DNA of 64,000 nt from Diorhabda sublineata. Taxonomy: Eukaryota > Arthropoda > Insecta > Coleoptera > Chrysomelidae. The notes below the pieces were generated by a model. It was given only the letters and a program-made list of their open reading frames with translations. It ran no database searches and was not told where the DNA came from. The DNA is taken from the NCBI RefSeq assembly GCF_026230105.1, contig NC_079474.1, positions 2,676,187 through 2,740,186 of the forward strand, written 5' to 3'. Both the position numbers and the translations under genes were made by a program. Below are positions 11,547 through 25,827 of the stretch, piece by piece (position 1 is the stretch's first letter; every line of letters begins with the position of its first letter).

Positions 11547-13821
11547 GTAAGTGTCTGTAAATCAATTTGAAACGAACATTTTTACAGTGGTGTAGCACAT
11601 TAAAATTTATATAATTAAAAACAAAGCAGATGTCCTTTTTCTGTCCCAAGCAAAAAGTATGGTGCTACGCCAATGAATCTTGTTTTGATATTACTTACAA
11701 TCTATGTTTTCTCAAAAATAATAATAATAATAGCAGCATATTTTCTGCATAAAAAATTCAAAATCAATTGAATGTATCTTTTTATTATTATTGTAGATTA
11801 TAGAAAACGTGTTTCAAGAAATATAAATAAGTTTAGTTATGACATTCCAAGTACAAATTTACAGGCGTACCACCATCGCAAACATAAAAAAAAATATTCG
11901 ACTTGGTATTCTTCTTATCGCCATGAAGAATGTATGTTGTACCTACCCCCCACACTGTATACCTATATCATATAGCTACCTCCGAGATATGATTTGACAC
12001 TTGGAAATATTTACTGTGACCCCTCCCTCTACCCCGTTGGCGGTCAATGCCTGTCTGTTCGTGAGAGACCGCAGTGCACGATGTGCATTGTTTGTTGCCA
12101 TAGACACACAATAAAAATTAATAGAAAAAGATAAACGCCAAATAATTATATATACGTTGTATATTAATCAAATTAGAATTACCAGTGACATTATGTAATT
12201 ACATTACCATAACCATTATGACAAGTGGGAAACGGAAGTCGATTAAAAATTATATAACTAACAATGCCATCTATGTAGCGTGATAGTTAATTACCGTACT
12301 TTGTTGTACGTCAAACAGTAGACATCTTTATTCCATTATTTTTAGGTTATTCATGAAAACAGTGCTGCGGATAATTAGTTTTTATAGGGAAGTTGAGTTA
12401 TTAGCTATTTAAACTTTTATTAAGACGATTATTTTCGTTTTGTAATTTAGCGAAAGTATTAAATTTATAATCGCGGTTGGGCAACACTGTAAAAAGCTTA
12501 TGTTTACCGTTTATGTAGGATGAACATTTATTTAAGTAGGCGAAAAATATTAAAAAGCTTTTTTATTGTGACATGTAGATCCAGATTTTAACGGATTTAG
12601 ATATGCGATTTTATTCTCTTAATGATTTTTATGCAAAGCGGCTTCTTTTCGTCATAGGCGGACGTATTATTAGATTGTCGTTTTATAGAGGTAAGTTTAC
12701 CACTTGTAAATAATATTCAATTTTATAATAATAATAATCAGCAGTAAAAAAATAGATGTTGTCATTTAACAATATATAATAACAATCGATACTTTCACTG
12801 TTTATAATTGTCAATTAAATTTTCCACAAAAATCGAGGTTATGTCTTAGAGAATCTCATAAATTTTATAGTTGTTTTTTATTATCAACGTAAATGGTTTT
12901 AAAATTGTTGTTTTACGTAATATATTATCGTGTCATTTATATAATCATTTACTATTAATTTTATTTAACTTGCAAAATAATATTTAGGTGTCAAAAAGAC
13001 TAAACAAATAACGAATGTACATGACTATAACTGAATTATTTTTCGCTAAATATACGTATACGAGGGGGAATAAAAAGTTAATGAAATAATATTTATAGTT
13101 TAGTTTGTTATACTTTGATTAAAATTATTTGAATATACAGACGTAAGTAAATTAAAAAAAAAATATTAAATTAGGATCAAAAATCGATATTTCCATAAAT
13201 TTTTCTGTTATATACGTTATTTTTAGAACGTGCTATATTTTTTTTTTGTTTAATAACATCATTATTCATACTGTATTTTATTTTTTCAACGTAAATAGAC
13301 AAATAACTCACGAGTAATTAGATATATAACAATATTGTTTACATAAAAAATTTGCACTTGTTGTAATATCCGGTTTAGTCAGTTTACAGGAATCCAGATT
13401 ATCTACTAATTTATTTTTACACTAATTCGAGAATTAGGCGCCTGTTTTATCAGACAAGAACAATAATCTTGATGATAATAATAGTAATTTATAGGTAAGA
13501 AATGTTATTAATTTGATAAAGATAAACAATATACTGATAAGAATATTTCAAAACAGTGTTCCACTTACAATTACTGTTGCTTCTAGATACTTGAATGTCT
13601 TCTTCAAAATGAAATATTCCTTGATTTAGCCTATACTAACTGTAAGAGGTTAAATATTGTTGTAGTATTTGAGATTGCAATACCAATACATTGCGTTTAA
13701 CCTCAAAATTTCATTGTTAATTTTCTGAGAATCTAATTTAATAGTTATATGACTTGTATATTTAATAACTTCGCTTTACTGTAAATTGACTTACGAACAT
13801 TCATTTCTTGTATTAAATAAT
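11547..13821. other. AT-rich DNA with a donor-like site
   Basis: No coding region found. A relatively GC-rich patch lies at about 12000-12090. AGAG|GTAAGT at about 12687-12696 is a good splice-donor consensus without an identified exon. Otherwise A/T runs only. Confidence 0.35.
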
Positions 13822-16200
13822 TGATGCTATCGATTTTCATTAATATAAATACGATTCTTATCGACTTTTTTTCGAATAGATCGATTCTTATAGACTTTGA
13901 ATCATATAGAATTCGATTCCTATCGACTTCGATTCGTTTAGATCGATTCTTATCGATTTTGAATCATATAGTTTCGATTCTTTTCGACTTCGCTTCGAAT
14001 AGATCAATTCTTATCGATTTTGAATCATATAGATTCGATTCTTTTCGACTTCGCTTCGTTTATATCGATTCTTATCGATTTTGATTCATATAGATTCGAT
14101 TCTTATCTTCATCGCTTCGAATAGATCAATTCTTATCGATTTTGAATCATATAGATTCGAATCTTTTCGACTTCGCCTCGTTTAGATCGATTCTTATCGA
14201 TTTTGAATCATATAGATTCGATTCTTTTCGACTTCGCTTCGTTTATATCGATTCTTATCGATTTTGATTCATATAGATTCGATTCTTATCTTCATCGCTT
14301 CGAATAGATCAATTCTTATCGATTTTGAATCATATAGATTCGAATCTTTTCGACTTCGCCTCGTTTAGATCGATTCTTATCGATTTTGAATCATATAGAT
14401 TCGATTCTTATCTTCGTCGCTTCGAATAAATCATTTCTTATCGATTTTGAATCATATAGATTCGATTCTTTTCGACTTCGCTTCGTTTATATCGATTTTT
14501 ATAGACTTTGAATCATATAGATTCGATTCTTATCCTCATCGCTTCGAATAGATCAATTCTTATCGATTTTGAATCATATATATTCGAATCTTTTCGACTT
14601 CGCTTCGTTTATATCGATTCTTATCGATTTTGAATCATATAGATTCGATTCTTTTCGACTTCGCTTCGTTTATATCGATTCTTATCGATTTTGAATCATA
14701 TAGATTCGATTCTTTTCGACTTCGCTTCGTTTATATCGATTCTTATCGATTTTGAATCATATAGATTCGATTCTTTTCGACTTCGCTTCGTTTATATCGA
14801 TTCTTATCGATTTTGAATCATATAGATTCGATTCTTTTCGACTTCGCTTCGTTTATATCGATTCTTATCGATTTTGAATCATATAGATTCGATTCTTTTC
14901 GACTTCGCTTCGTTTATATCGATTCTTATCGATTTTGAATCATATAGATTCGATTCTTTTCGACTTCGCTTCGTTTATATCGATTCTTATCGATTTTGAA
15001 TCATATAGATTCGATTCTTATCTTCATCGCTTCGAATAGATCAATTCTTATCGATTTTGAATCATATAGATTCGATTCTTTTCGACTTCGCTTCGTTTAT
15101 ATCGATTCTTATCGATTTTGAATCATATATATTCGAATCTTTTCGACTTTGCTTCGTTTATATCGATTCTTATAGACTTTGAATCATATAAATTCGATTC
15201 TTATCGACTTCGCTTCGTTTATATCGATCCTTATAGACTTTGAATCATATAGATTCGATTCTTATATTCATCGCTTCGAATAGATAAATTCTTATCGATT
15301 TTGAATCATATATATTCGATTCTTATCGACTTTGCTTCGTTTATGTCGATTCTTATAGACTTTGAATCATATAGATTCGATTGTTAACTTCATCGCTTCG
15401 AATAGATCAATTCTTATCGATTTTGAATCATATAGATTCGATTCTTTTCGACTTCGCTTCGTTTATATCGATTCTGAATCATATAGATTCGATTCTTGTC
15501 GATTTTGATTCAATTGGCTTCAATTTAGTTATTTTGAATCATATAGATTCGATTCTTATAGACTTTGAATCATATATATTCGAATCTTTTCGACTTCGCC
15601 TCGTTTATATCGATTCTGAATCATATAGTTTCGATTCTTATCGATTTTGATTCAATTGGCTTCAATTTAGTTATTTTGAATAATATAGATTCGATTCTTA
15701 TCGACTTTGCTTCGTTTATATCGATTCTTATAGACTTTGAATCATATATATTCGAATCTTTTCGACTTCGCCTCGTTTATATCACTTCTTATCGATTTTG
15801 AATCATATAGATTCGATTCTTATCGACTTTGCTTCGTTTATATCGATTCTTATAGACTTTGAATCATATAGATTCGATTGTTAACTTCATCGCTTCGAAT
15901 AGATTAATTCTTATCGATTTTGAATCATATATTATCGAATCTTTTCGACTTCGCCTCGTTTATATCAATTCTTATCGATTTTGAATCATATATATTCGAA
16001 TCTTTTCGACTTCGCCTCGTTTATATCGATTCTGAATCATATAGATTCGATTCTTATCGATTTTGATTCAAATGGCTTCAATTTAGTTATTTTGAATCAT
16101 ATAGATTCGATTCTTATCTTCATCGCTTCGAATAGATCAATTCTTATCGATTTTGAATTATATGGATTCGATTCTTATCGATTTCGCTTCGTTTAGATCG
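13822..16200. repeat. Satellite array, 61-bp monomer
   Basis: A near-perfect 61-bp period is visible between about 14600 and 15000, where successive 60-base lines shift by one base. The monomer contains TATCGATTCTTATCGATTTT, GAATCATATAGATTCG and CTTCGCTTCG. About 39 copies fit in the array. Variants carry TCTTCATCGCTTCGAA in place of the TTTCGACTTCGC block. From about 15460 on, some monomers are shortened or carry an inserted GGCTTCAATTTAG block. The open frames inside it are products of the repeat. Confidence 0.95.
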
Positions 16201-16880
16201 AAATATTCTTCGTGTGACGCTACTGATTTCACTCTAATCGCGTGGGCAGACATTCATAGTGTTTCAAGTAGCTGTAAGCAATATTGAATTTTCCATAAGA
16301 CTCTAATAGATTCTAAATTTCCATCAAATTAATATCGATACATTTCTTAAGTTGTTATAAATAATTTTAAAGTAAATAACACAATAAAAGTTGTCGAAAA
16401 TCATAATGAGATATATTTATTTTGTGGTAATTTTACGTATTTATGTTGTTAAAGTTCCCATATTATAAATAAATAAAATAATTTGTTTGCATATGTTTCG
16501 ATGGTTTAGCTCCCTCTTCATTATTTGGGTCCTTTAAAATTTGTTTACAATCCCTCAATGAAGCCACAATTTTTTTTATTGTCTTTTATGGTATGTAATA
16601 AAAAACTAATCCATTATTAGAATTAAATCTCAATAAAAAAATTTAGATAACAAGAGAAAAATTCGCAGCAATCAAATGAAGCGCAAAAAAATGTAGAAGT
16701 AACACGCACAGTTTTTTTGTATTTCTGTCAAACAATGTAAAATATAATCCTCAACTATTAAATACTAAAATCGTACCAGAAACCAATAAAGATAAACAAT
16801 ATGGAAATCGCTCGATATGCTTGAAGCGCTCGCGCTCGTATTCTTTTCTTGGCTACAGCAAGAGACTTAATTTAGTCCGA
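16201..16880. other. Unique spacer between satellite arrays
   Basis: AT-rich non-repetitive DNA with a short less AT-rich stretch (GAAGCGCTCGCGCTCG) near 16830 just before the next array. No gene seen. Confidence 0.5.
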
Positions 16881-19800
16881 TTCTCCTAGATTTTGAATCA
16901 TATAAATCGATTCTTATAGATTTAGTTCCAAATCGATTGGATTCACATAGATTCGATTCCTACAGTTTCGATTCTCCTAAATTTTAAATCATATAAAATC
17001 AATTTTCAAAGATTTTGATTCATATAAATCGATTCTTATAGATTTAGTTCCAAATTGATTCGATTCACATAGCTTCGATTCGTACAGTTTCGATTCTCCT
17101 AAATTTTGAATCATATAAAATCAATTTTCAAAGATTTTGATTCATTTAAATCGATTCTTATAGATTTAGTTCCAAATTGATTCGATTCACATAGCTTCGA
17201 TTCGTACAGTTTCGATTCTCCTAAATTTTGAATCATATAAAATCAATTTTCAAAGATTTTGATTCATTTAAATCGATTCTTATAGATTTAGTTCCAAATT
17301 GATTCGATTCACATAGCTTCGATTCGTACAGTTTCGATTCTCCTAAATTTTGAATCATATAAAATCAATTTTCAAAGATTTTGATTCATTTAAATCGATT
17401 CTTATAGATTTAGTTCCAAATTGATTCGATTCACATAGCTTCGATTCGTACAGTTTCGATTCTCCTAAATTTTGAATCATATAAAATCAATTTTCAAAGA
17501 TTTTGATTCATTTAAATCGATTCTTATAGATTTAGTTCCAAATTGATTCGATTCACGTAGATTCCATTCGTACAGTTTCGATTCTCCTTAATTTTGAATC
17601 ATATAAAATCAATTTTCAAAGATTTTGATTCATATAAATCGATTCTTATAGATTTAGTTCCAAATTGATTCGATTCACGTAGATTCCATTCGTACAGTTT
17701 CGATTCTCCTAAATTTTGAATCACATAAAATCAATTTGCAAAGATTTTGATTCATTTAAATCGATTCTTATAGATTTAGTTCCAAATTGATTCGATTCAC
17801 ATAGCTTCGATTCGTACAGTTTCGATTCTCCTAAATTTTGAATCACATAAAATCAATTTTCAAAGATTTTGATTCATTTAAATCGATTCTTATAGATTTA
17901 GTTCCAAATTGATTCGATTCACATAGCTTCGATTCGTACAGTTTCGATTCTCCTAAATTTTGAATCATATAAAATCAATTTTCAAAGATTTTGATTCATT
18001 TAAATCGATTCTTATAGATTTAGTTCCAAATTGATTCGATTCACATAGCTTCGATTCGTACAGTTTCGATTCTCCTAAATTTTGAATCATATAAAATCAA
18101 TTTTCAAAGATTTTGATTCATTTAAATCGATTCTTATAGATTTAGTTCCAAATTGATTCGATTCACATAGCTTCGATTCGTACAGTTTCGATTCTCCTAA
18201 ATTTTGAATCATATAAAATCAATTTTCAAAGATTTTGATTCATATAAATCGATTCTTATAGATTTAGTTCCAAATTGATTCGATTCACATAGCTTCGATT
18301 CGTACAGTTTCGATTCTCCTAAATTTTGAATCATATAAAATCAATTTTCAAAGATTTTGATTCATTTAAATCGATTCTTATAGATTTAGTTCCAAATTGA
18401 TTCGATTCACATAGCTTCGATTCGTACAGTTTCGATTCTCCTAAATTTTGAATCATATAAAATCAATTTTCAAAGATTTTGATTCATTTAAATCGATTCT
18501 TATAGATTTAGTTCCAAATTGATTCGATTCACGTAGATTCCATTCGTACAGTTTCGATTCTCCTAAATTTTGAATCATATAAAATCAATTTTCAAAGATT
18601 TTGATTCATTTAAATCGATTCTTATAGATTTAGTTCCAAATTGATTCGATTCACATAGCTTCGATTCGTACAGTTTCGATTCTCCTAAATTTTGAATCAT
18701 ATAAAATCAATTTTCAAAGATTTTGATTCATTTAAATCGATTCTTATAGATTTAGTTCCAAATTGATTCGATTCACGTAGATTCCATTCGTACAGTTTCG
18801 ATTCTCCTTAATTTTGAATCATATAAAATCAATTTTCAAAGATTTTGATTCATTTAAATCGATTCTTATAGATTTAGTTCCAAATTGATTCGATTCACAT
18901 AGCTTCGATTCGTACAGTTTCGATTCTCCTAAATTTTGAATCATATAAAAACAATTTTCAAAGATTTTGATTCATTTAAATCGATTCTTATAGATTTAGT
19001 TCCAAATTGATTCGATTCACATAGCTTCGATTCGTACAGTTTCGATTCTCCTAAATTTTGAATCACATAAAATCAATTTTCAAAGATTTTGATTCATTTA
19101 AATCGATTCTTATAGATTTAGTTCCAAATTGATTCGATTCACATAGCTTCGATTCGTACAGTTTCGATTCTCCTAAATTTTGAATCATATAAAATCAATT
19201 TTCAAAGATTTTGATTCATTTAAATCGATTCTTATAGATTTAGTTCCAAATTGATTCGATTCACGTAGATTCCATTCGTACAGTTTCGATTCTCCTAAAT
19301 TTTGAATCATATAAAATCAATTTTCAAAGATTTTGATTCATTTAAATCGATTCTTATAGATTTAGTTCCAAATTGATTCGATTCACATAGCTTCGATTCG
19401 TACAGTTTCGATTCTCCTAAATTTTGAATCATATAAAATCAATTTTCAAAGATTTTGATTCATTTAAATCGATTCTTATAGATTTAGTTCCAAATTGATT
19501 CGATTCACGTAGATTCCATTCGTACAGTTTCGATTCTCCTTAATTTTGAATCATATAAAATCAATTTTCAAAGATTTTGATTCATTTAAATCGATTCTTA
19601 TAGATTTAGTTCCAAATTGATTCGATTCACATAGCTTCGATTCGTACAGTTTCGATTCTCCTAAATTTTGAATCATATAAAATCAATTTTCAAAGATTTT
19701 GATTCATTTAAATCGATTCTTATAGATTTAGTTCCAAATTGATTCGATTCACATAGCTTCGATTCGTACAGTTTCGATTCTCCTAAATTTTGAATCACAT

Positions 19801-22800
19801 AAAATCAATTTTCAAAGATTTTGATTCATTTAAATCGATTCTTATAGATTTAGTTCCAAATTGATTCGATTCACATAGCTTCGATTCGTACAGTTTCGAT
19901 TCTCCTAAATTTTGAATCATATAAAATCAATTTTCAAAGATTTTGATTCATTTAAATCGATTCTTATAGATTTAGTTCCAAATTGATTCGATTCACGTAG
20001 CTTCGATTCGTACAGTTTCGATTCTCCTAAATTTTGAATCATATAAAATCAATTTTCAAAGATTTTGATTCATTTAAATCGATTCTTATAGATTTAGTTC
20101 CAAATTGATTCGATTCACATAGCTTCGATTCGTACAGTTTCGATTCTCCTAAATTTTGAATCATATAAAATCAATTTTTAAAGATTTTGATTCATTTAAA
20201 TCGATTCTTATAGATTTAGTTCCAAATTGATTCGATTCACGTAGATTCCATTCGTACAGTTTCGATTCTCCTTAATTTTGAATCATATAAAATCAATTTT
20301 CAAAGATTTTGATTCATATAAATCGATTCTTATAGATTTAGTTCCAAATTGATTCGATTCACGTAGATTCCATTCGTACAGTTTCGATTCTCCTAAATTT
20401 TGAATCATATAAAATCAATTTTCAAAGATTTTGATTCATTTAAATCGATTCTTATAGATTTAGTTCCAAATTGATTCGATTCACATAGCTTCGATTCGTA
20501 CAGTTTCGATTCTCCTAAATTTTGAATCATATAAAATCAATTTTCAAAGATTTTGATTCATTTAAATCGATTCTTATAGATTTAGTTCCAAATTGATTCG
20601 ATTCACATAGCTTCGATTCGTACAGTTTCGATTCTCCTAAATTTTGAATCATATAAAATCAATTTTCAAAGATTTTGATTCATTTAAATCGATTCTTATA
20701 GATTTAGTTCCAAATTGATTCGATTCACGTAGATTCCATTCGTACAGTTTCGATTCTCTTAAATTTTGAATCATATAAAATCAATTTTCAAAGATTTTGA
20801 TTCATATAAATCGATTCTTATAGATTTAGTTCCAAATTGATTCGATTCACGTAGATTCCATTCGTACAGTTTCGATTCTCCTAAATTTTGAAACATATAA
20901 AATCAATTTGCAAAGATTTTGATTCATTTAAATCGATTCTTATAGATTTAGTTCCAAATTGATTCGATTCACATAGCTTCGATTCGTACAGTTTCGATTC
21001 TCCTAAATTTTGAATCATATAAAATCAATTTTCAAAGATTTTGATTCATATAAATCGATTCTTATAGATTTAGTTCCAAATTGATTCGATTCACGTAGAT
21101 TCCATTCGTACAGTTTCGATTCTCTTAAATTTTGAATCATATAAAATCAATTTTCAAAGATTTTGATTCATATAAATCGATTCTTATAGATTTAGTTCCA
21201 AATTGATTCGATTCACGTAGATTCCATTCGTACAGTTTCGATTCTCTTAAATTTTGAATCATATAAAATCAATTTTCAAAGATTTTGATTCATATAAATC
21301 GATTCTTATAGATTTAGTTCCAAATTGATTCGATTCACGTAGATTCCATTCGTACAGTTTCGATTCTCCTAAATTTTGAAACATATAAAATCAATTTTCA
21401 AAGATTTTGATTCATTTAAATCGATTCTTATAGATTTAGTTCCAAATTGATTCGATTCACATAGCTTCGATTCGTACAGTTTCGATTCTCCTAAATTTTG
21501 AATCATATAAAATCAATTTTCAAAGATTTTGATTCATATAAATCGATTCTTATAGATTTAGTTCCAAATTGATTCGATTCACGTAGATTCCATTCGTACA
21601 GTTTCGATTCTCTTAAATTTTGAATCATATAAAATCAATTTTCAAAGATTTTGATTCATATAAATCGATTCTTATAGATTTAGTTCCAAATTGATTCGAT
21701 TCACGTAGATTCCATTCGTACAGTTTCGATTCTCCTAAATTTTGAAACATATAAAATCAATTTTCAAAGATTTTGATTCATTTAAATCGATTCTTATAGA
21801 TTTAGTTCCAAATTGATTCGATTCACATAGCTTCGATTCGTACAGTTTCGATTCTCCTAAATTTTGAATCACATAAAATCAATTTTCAAAGATTTTGATT
21901 CATTTAAATCGATTCTTATAGATTTAGTTCCAAATTGATTCGATTCACATAGCTTCGATTCGTACAGTTTCGATTCTCCTAAATTTTGAATCACATAAAA
22001 TCAATTTTCAAAGATTTTGATTCATATAAATCGATTCTTATAGATTTAGTTCCAAATTGATTCGATTCACGTAGATTCCATTCGTACAGTTTCGATTCTC
22101 CTAAATTTTGAAACATATAAAATCAATTTTCAAAGATTTTGATTCATTTAAATCGATTCTTATAGATTTAGTTCCAAATTGATTCGATTCACATAGCTTC
22201 GATTCGTACAGTTTCGATTCTCCTAAATTTTGAATCACATAAAATCAATTTTCAAAGATTTTGATTCATTTAAATCGATTCTTATAGATTTAGTTCCAAA
22301 TTGATTCGATTCACATAGCTTCGATTCGTACAGTTTCGATTCTCCTAAATTTTGAATCATATAAAATCAATTTTCAAAGATTTTGATTCATATAAATCGA
22401 TTCTTATAGATTTAGTTCCAAATTGATTCGATTCACGTAGATTCCATTCGTACAGTTTCGATTCTCTTAAATTTTGAATCATATAAAATCAATTTTCAAA
22501 GATTTTGATTCATATAAATCGATTCTTATAGATTTAGTTCCAAATTGATTCGATTCACGTAGATTCCATTCGTACAGTTTCGATTCTCCTAAATTTTGAA
22601 ACATATAAAATCAATTTTCAAAGATTTTGATTCATTTAAATCGATTCTTATAGATTTAGTTCCAAATTGATTCGATTCACATAGCTTCGATTCGTACAGT
22701 TTCGATTCTCCTAAATTTTGAATCACATAAAATCAATTTTCAAAGATTTTGATTCATTTAAATCGATTCTTATAGATTTAGTTCCAAATTGATTCGATTC

Positions 22801-24255
22801 ACATAGCTTCGATTCGTACAGTTTCGATTCTCCTAAATTTTGAATCATATAAAATCAATTTTCAAAGATTTTGATTCATTTAAATCGATTCTTATAGATT
22901 TAGTTCCAAATTGATTCGATTCACGTAGATTCCATTCGTACAGTTTCGATTCTCCTAAATTTTGAATCATATAAAATCAATTTTCAAAGATTTTGATTCA
23001 TATAAATCGATTCTTATAGATTTAGTTCCAAATTGATTCGATTCACGTAGATTCCATTCGTACAGTTTCGATTCTCCTAAATTTTGAAACATATAAAATC
23101 AATTTGCAAAGATTTTGATTCATTTAAATCGATTCTTATAGATTTAGTTCCAAATTGATTCGATTCACATAGCTTCGATTCGTACAGTTTCGATTCTCCT
23201 AAATTTTGAATCATATAAAATCAATTTTCAAAGATTTTGATTCATTTAAATCGATTCTTATAGATTTAGTTCCAAATTGATTCGATTCACATAGCTTCGA
23301 TTCGTACAGTTTCGATTCTCCTAAATTTTGAATCATATAAAATCAATTTTCAAAGATTTTGATTCATTTAAATCGATTCTTATAGATTTAGTTCCAAATT
23401 GATTCGATTCACATAGCTTCGATTCGTACAGTTTCGATTCTCCTAAATTTTGAATCATATAAAATCAATTTTCAAAGATTTTGATTCATATAAATCGATT
23501 CTTATAGATTTAGTTCCAAATTGATTCGATTCACGTAGATTCCATTCGTACAGTTTCGATTCTCCTAAATTTTGAATCATATAAAATCAATTTGCAAAGA
23601 TTTTGATTCATATAAATCGATTCTTATAGATTTAGTTCCAAATTGATTCGATTCACGTAGATTCCATTCGTACAGTTTCGATTCTCCTAAATTTTGAATC
23701 ATATAAAATCAATTTTCAAAGATTTTGATTCATATAAATCGATTCTTATAGATTTAGTTCCAAATTGATTCGATTCACGTAGATTCCATTCGTACAGTTT
23801 CGATTCTCCTAAATTTTGAATCATATAAAATCAATTTTCAAAGATTTTGATTCATTTAAATCGATTCTTATAGATTTAGTTCCAAATTGATTCGATTCAC
23901 ATAGCTTCGATTCGTACAGTTTCGATTCTCCTAAATTTTGAATCATATAAAATCAATTTTCAAAGATTTTGATTCATATAAATCGATTCTTATAGATTTA
24001 GTTCCAAATTGATTCGATTCACATAGCTTCGATTCGGACAGTTTCGATTCTCCTAAATTTTGAATCATATAAAATCAATTTTCAAAGATTTTGATTCATT
24101 TAAATCGATTCTTATAGATTTAGTTCCAAATTGATTCGATTCACATAGCTTCGATTCGTACAGTTTCGATTCTCCTAAATTTTGAATCATATAAAATCAA
24201 TTTTCAAAGATTTTGATTCATTTAAATCGATTCTTATAGATTTAGTTCCAAATCG
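16881..24255. repeat. Satellite array, 122-bp monomer (about 60 copies)
   Basis: The word TCCTAAATTTTG recurs at exactly 122-bp steps (17097, 17219, 17341 and on). 122 is twice the 61-bp period of the neighbouring array, and both monomers share GATTCGATT, TTGAATCATATA and ATCGATTCTTATAGAT-type words. Two main variants exist: type A (CATAGCTTCGATTCG) and type B (CGTAGATTCCATTCG). Minor variants are CTCTTAAATTTT, GAAACATATAA and GAATCACATAA. Their order is not random; see findings. The edges (first unit near 16950, last near 24250) are more diverged, as usual for satellites. Confidence 0.98.
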
Positions 24256-25110
24256 ATTAGATTCTCATAGGTTTCAATTCATATATTTTCGATTTTTATC
24301 GATTTATAAATAATATAGATACGCTTTTTATCGATTTCGATTAATATAGATTCTGATTGGCATTAAATCATTTTTTATGATTTTGATCCATATGGATAGA
24401 TTCTAATCGATTTCGATTCATACAGGTGCTATTTTTAGTTATTTTGATTAATATCGATTCGATTTTTCTCGATTTTTATTAATTTAGATTCGAATCTAAT
24501 CGACCTCAATCCGTATAGATCGATTCTTATAGATTTAAATTAATATACATTCGATCCTTATCGATTTCGATTCATATACATCGAATTTTATAAATTTTTA
24601 TCCATGTACATTGTATTTATATCGATTTTTATCAATATAAATTCGATTTTCATAGTTTTCGATATATATAGATCCATTCTTATATATTTTGATACATATA
24701 GATTCGATTCATCTAGATTTTGATTCAGTTTTTATAGATTTTGATTCATATAGATCGATTCTTATGAATTTAGATTCATATAGATTCGATTCATATCGAT
24801 TTCGATTCGTATAAAATAGTTTTTTATAGATTTTGATCCATGTAGCTGGGATCCTTATCGATTTCGATTCATATAAAGACATTTTTTATAGAGTATTATA
24901 CATATAGGTTTGATTCTTTTCGATTTTGTTCATATAGATTCGATTCTTACCGATTTTGATTCATATAGATTCGATTCTTATCTTCATCGCTTCGAATAGA
25001 TCAATTCTTATCGATTTTGAATCCAATAGATTCGATTCTTTTCGACTTCGCTTCGTTTAGATCGATTCTTATCGATTTTAAATTATATAGATTCGATTCT
25101 TATCGACTGG
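24256..25110. repeat. Degenerate zone of the same satellite theme
   Basis: Irregular copies of the roughly 30-bp GATTCGATTCTTATCGATTT theme without a fixed period. From about 24960 to 25090 the 61-bp family reappears (CTTCATCGCTTCGAATAG, CTTTTCGACTTCGCTTCG), so 61-bp units lie on both sides of the 122-bp array. Confidence 0.85.
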
Positions 25111-25827
25111 ATTCGATCTATGTGAAATTGTTTGACAGTATAATACTGAATGGAAAGTATCAACAGGTTTTTGTCACTGTAGGTACGATCTTTTGGGTTT
25201 AATATTGATTGTTCTTGTGGAAAGATTTTGAAAAAAGTATAATAAATTTTTATAATTTTGTTTACAAATTTCTTCGCAAAAATATGAGTTCAATTTAAGA
25301 AAAACTTGACGTGACTTCTTCAAATGGAATAGTGAATAAATTGTTATGGCGGGACAGCATTTTGTGTGTCAAGAATAAACAGACTATAATAAATTTGTTT
25401 ATTCGATTTTGTGTACTGATTATCACGGTACGTCAATGTTTGAAAGGGTTAATTTCGCTAATAACGCATCCTGTGTTTTGATCCCTCATTTTACTTTACA
25501 AACGGAACCGGATGGATCATTTAACATCCACAACCGCATCGCACTATTAAATAATAATGTCAATGTAAGAAGAAAGTTTTTTTTTCTGTTCCATATTATT
25601 GCAATAAACAATAAATTGATTCTTTTTCTAAAATTGAATTCCATCTTTCGTATAAAATCGTGATTAAGGCTGGCAGGAACTCTTGGTGAGGTTCCTTCAT
25701 GAAAAAGTGATGATTTATTTCCAAATATCACTTTTTTAGTTGGATACTTGACCCAGCAAAGTTTTCTGAAGTCTGGAAACAACTTGTATTCTTGCTTGAC
25801 GTTATTATATATTTTGACTAATTTAAA
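25111..25827. other. Unique spacer between satellite arrays
   Basis: Non-repetitive DNA. Opposite-strand open frames of 84 and 98 codons overlap at 25409-25782, but neither shows a domain, and their composition follows the AT-rich background. Not called as genes. Confidence 0.4.

Noticed and set aside
13821..16196. Open frames of 71-89 codons in the 61-bp array
   Set aside because: Translations of the monomer (SILIDFESY-type text) that shift frame with the 61-bp period; no sign of a gene.
25409..25782. Overlapping 84- and 98-codon frames on opposite strands in the satellite spacer
   Set aside because: No domain, no splice sites that fit, and open on both strands as expected for this composition.
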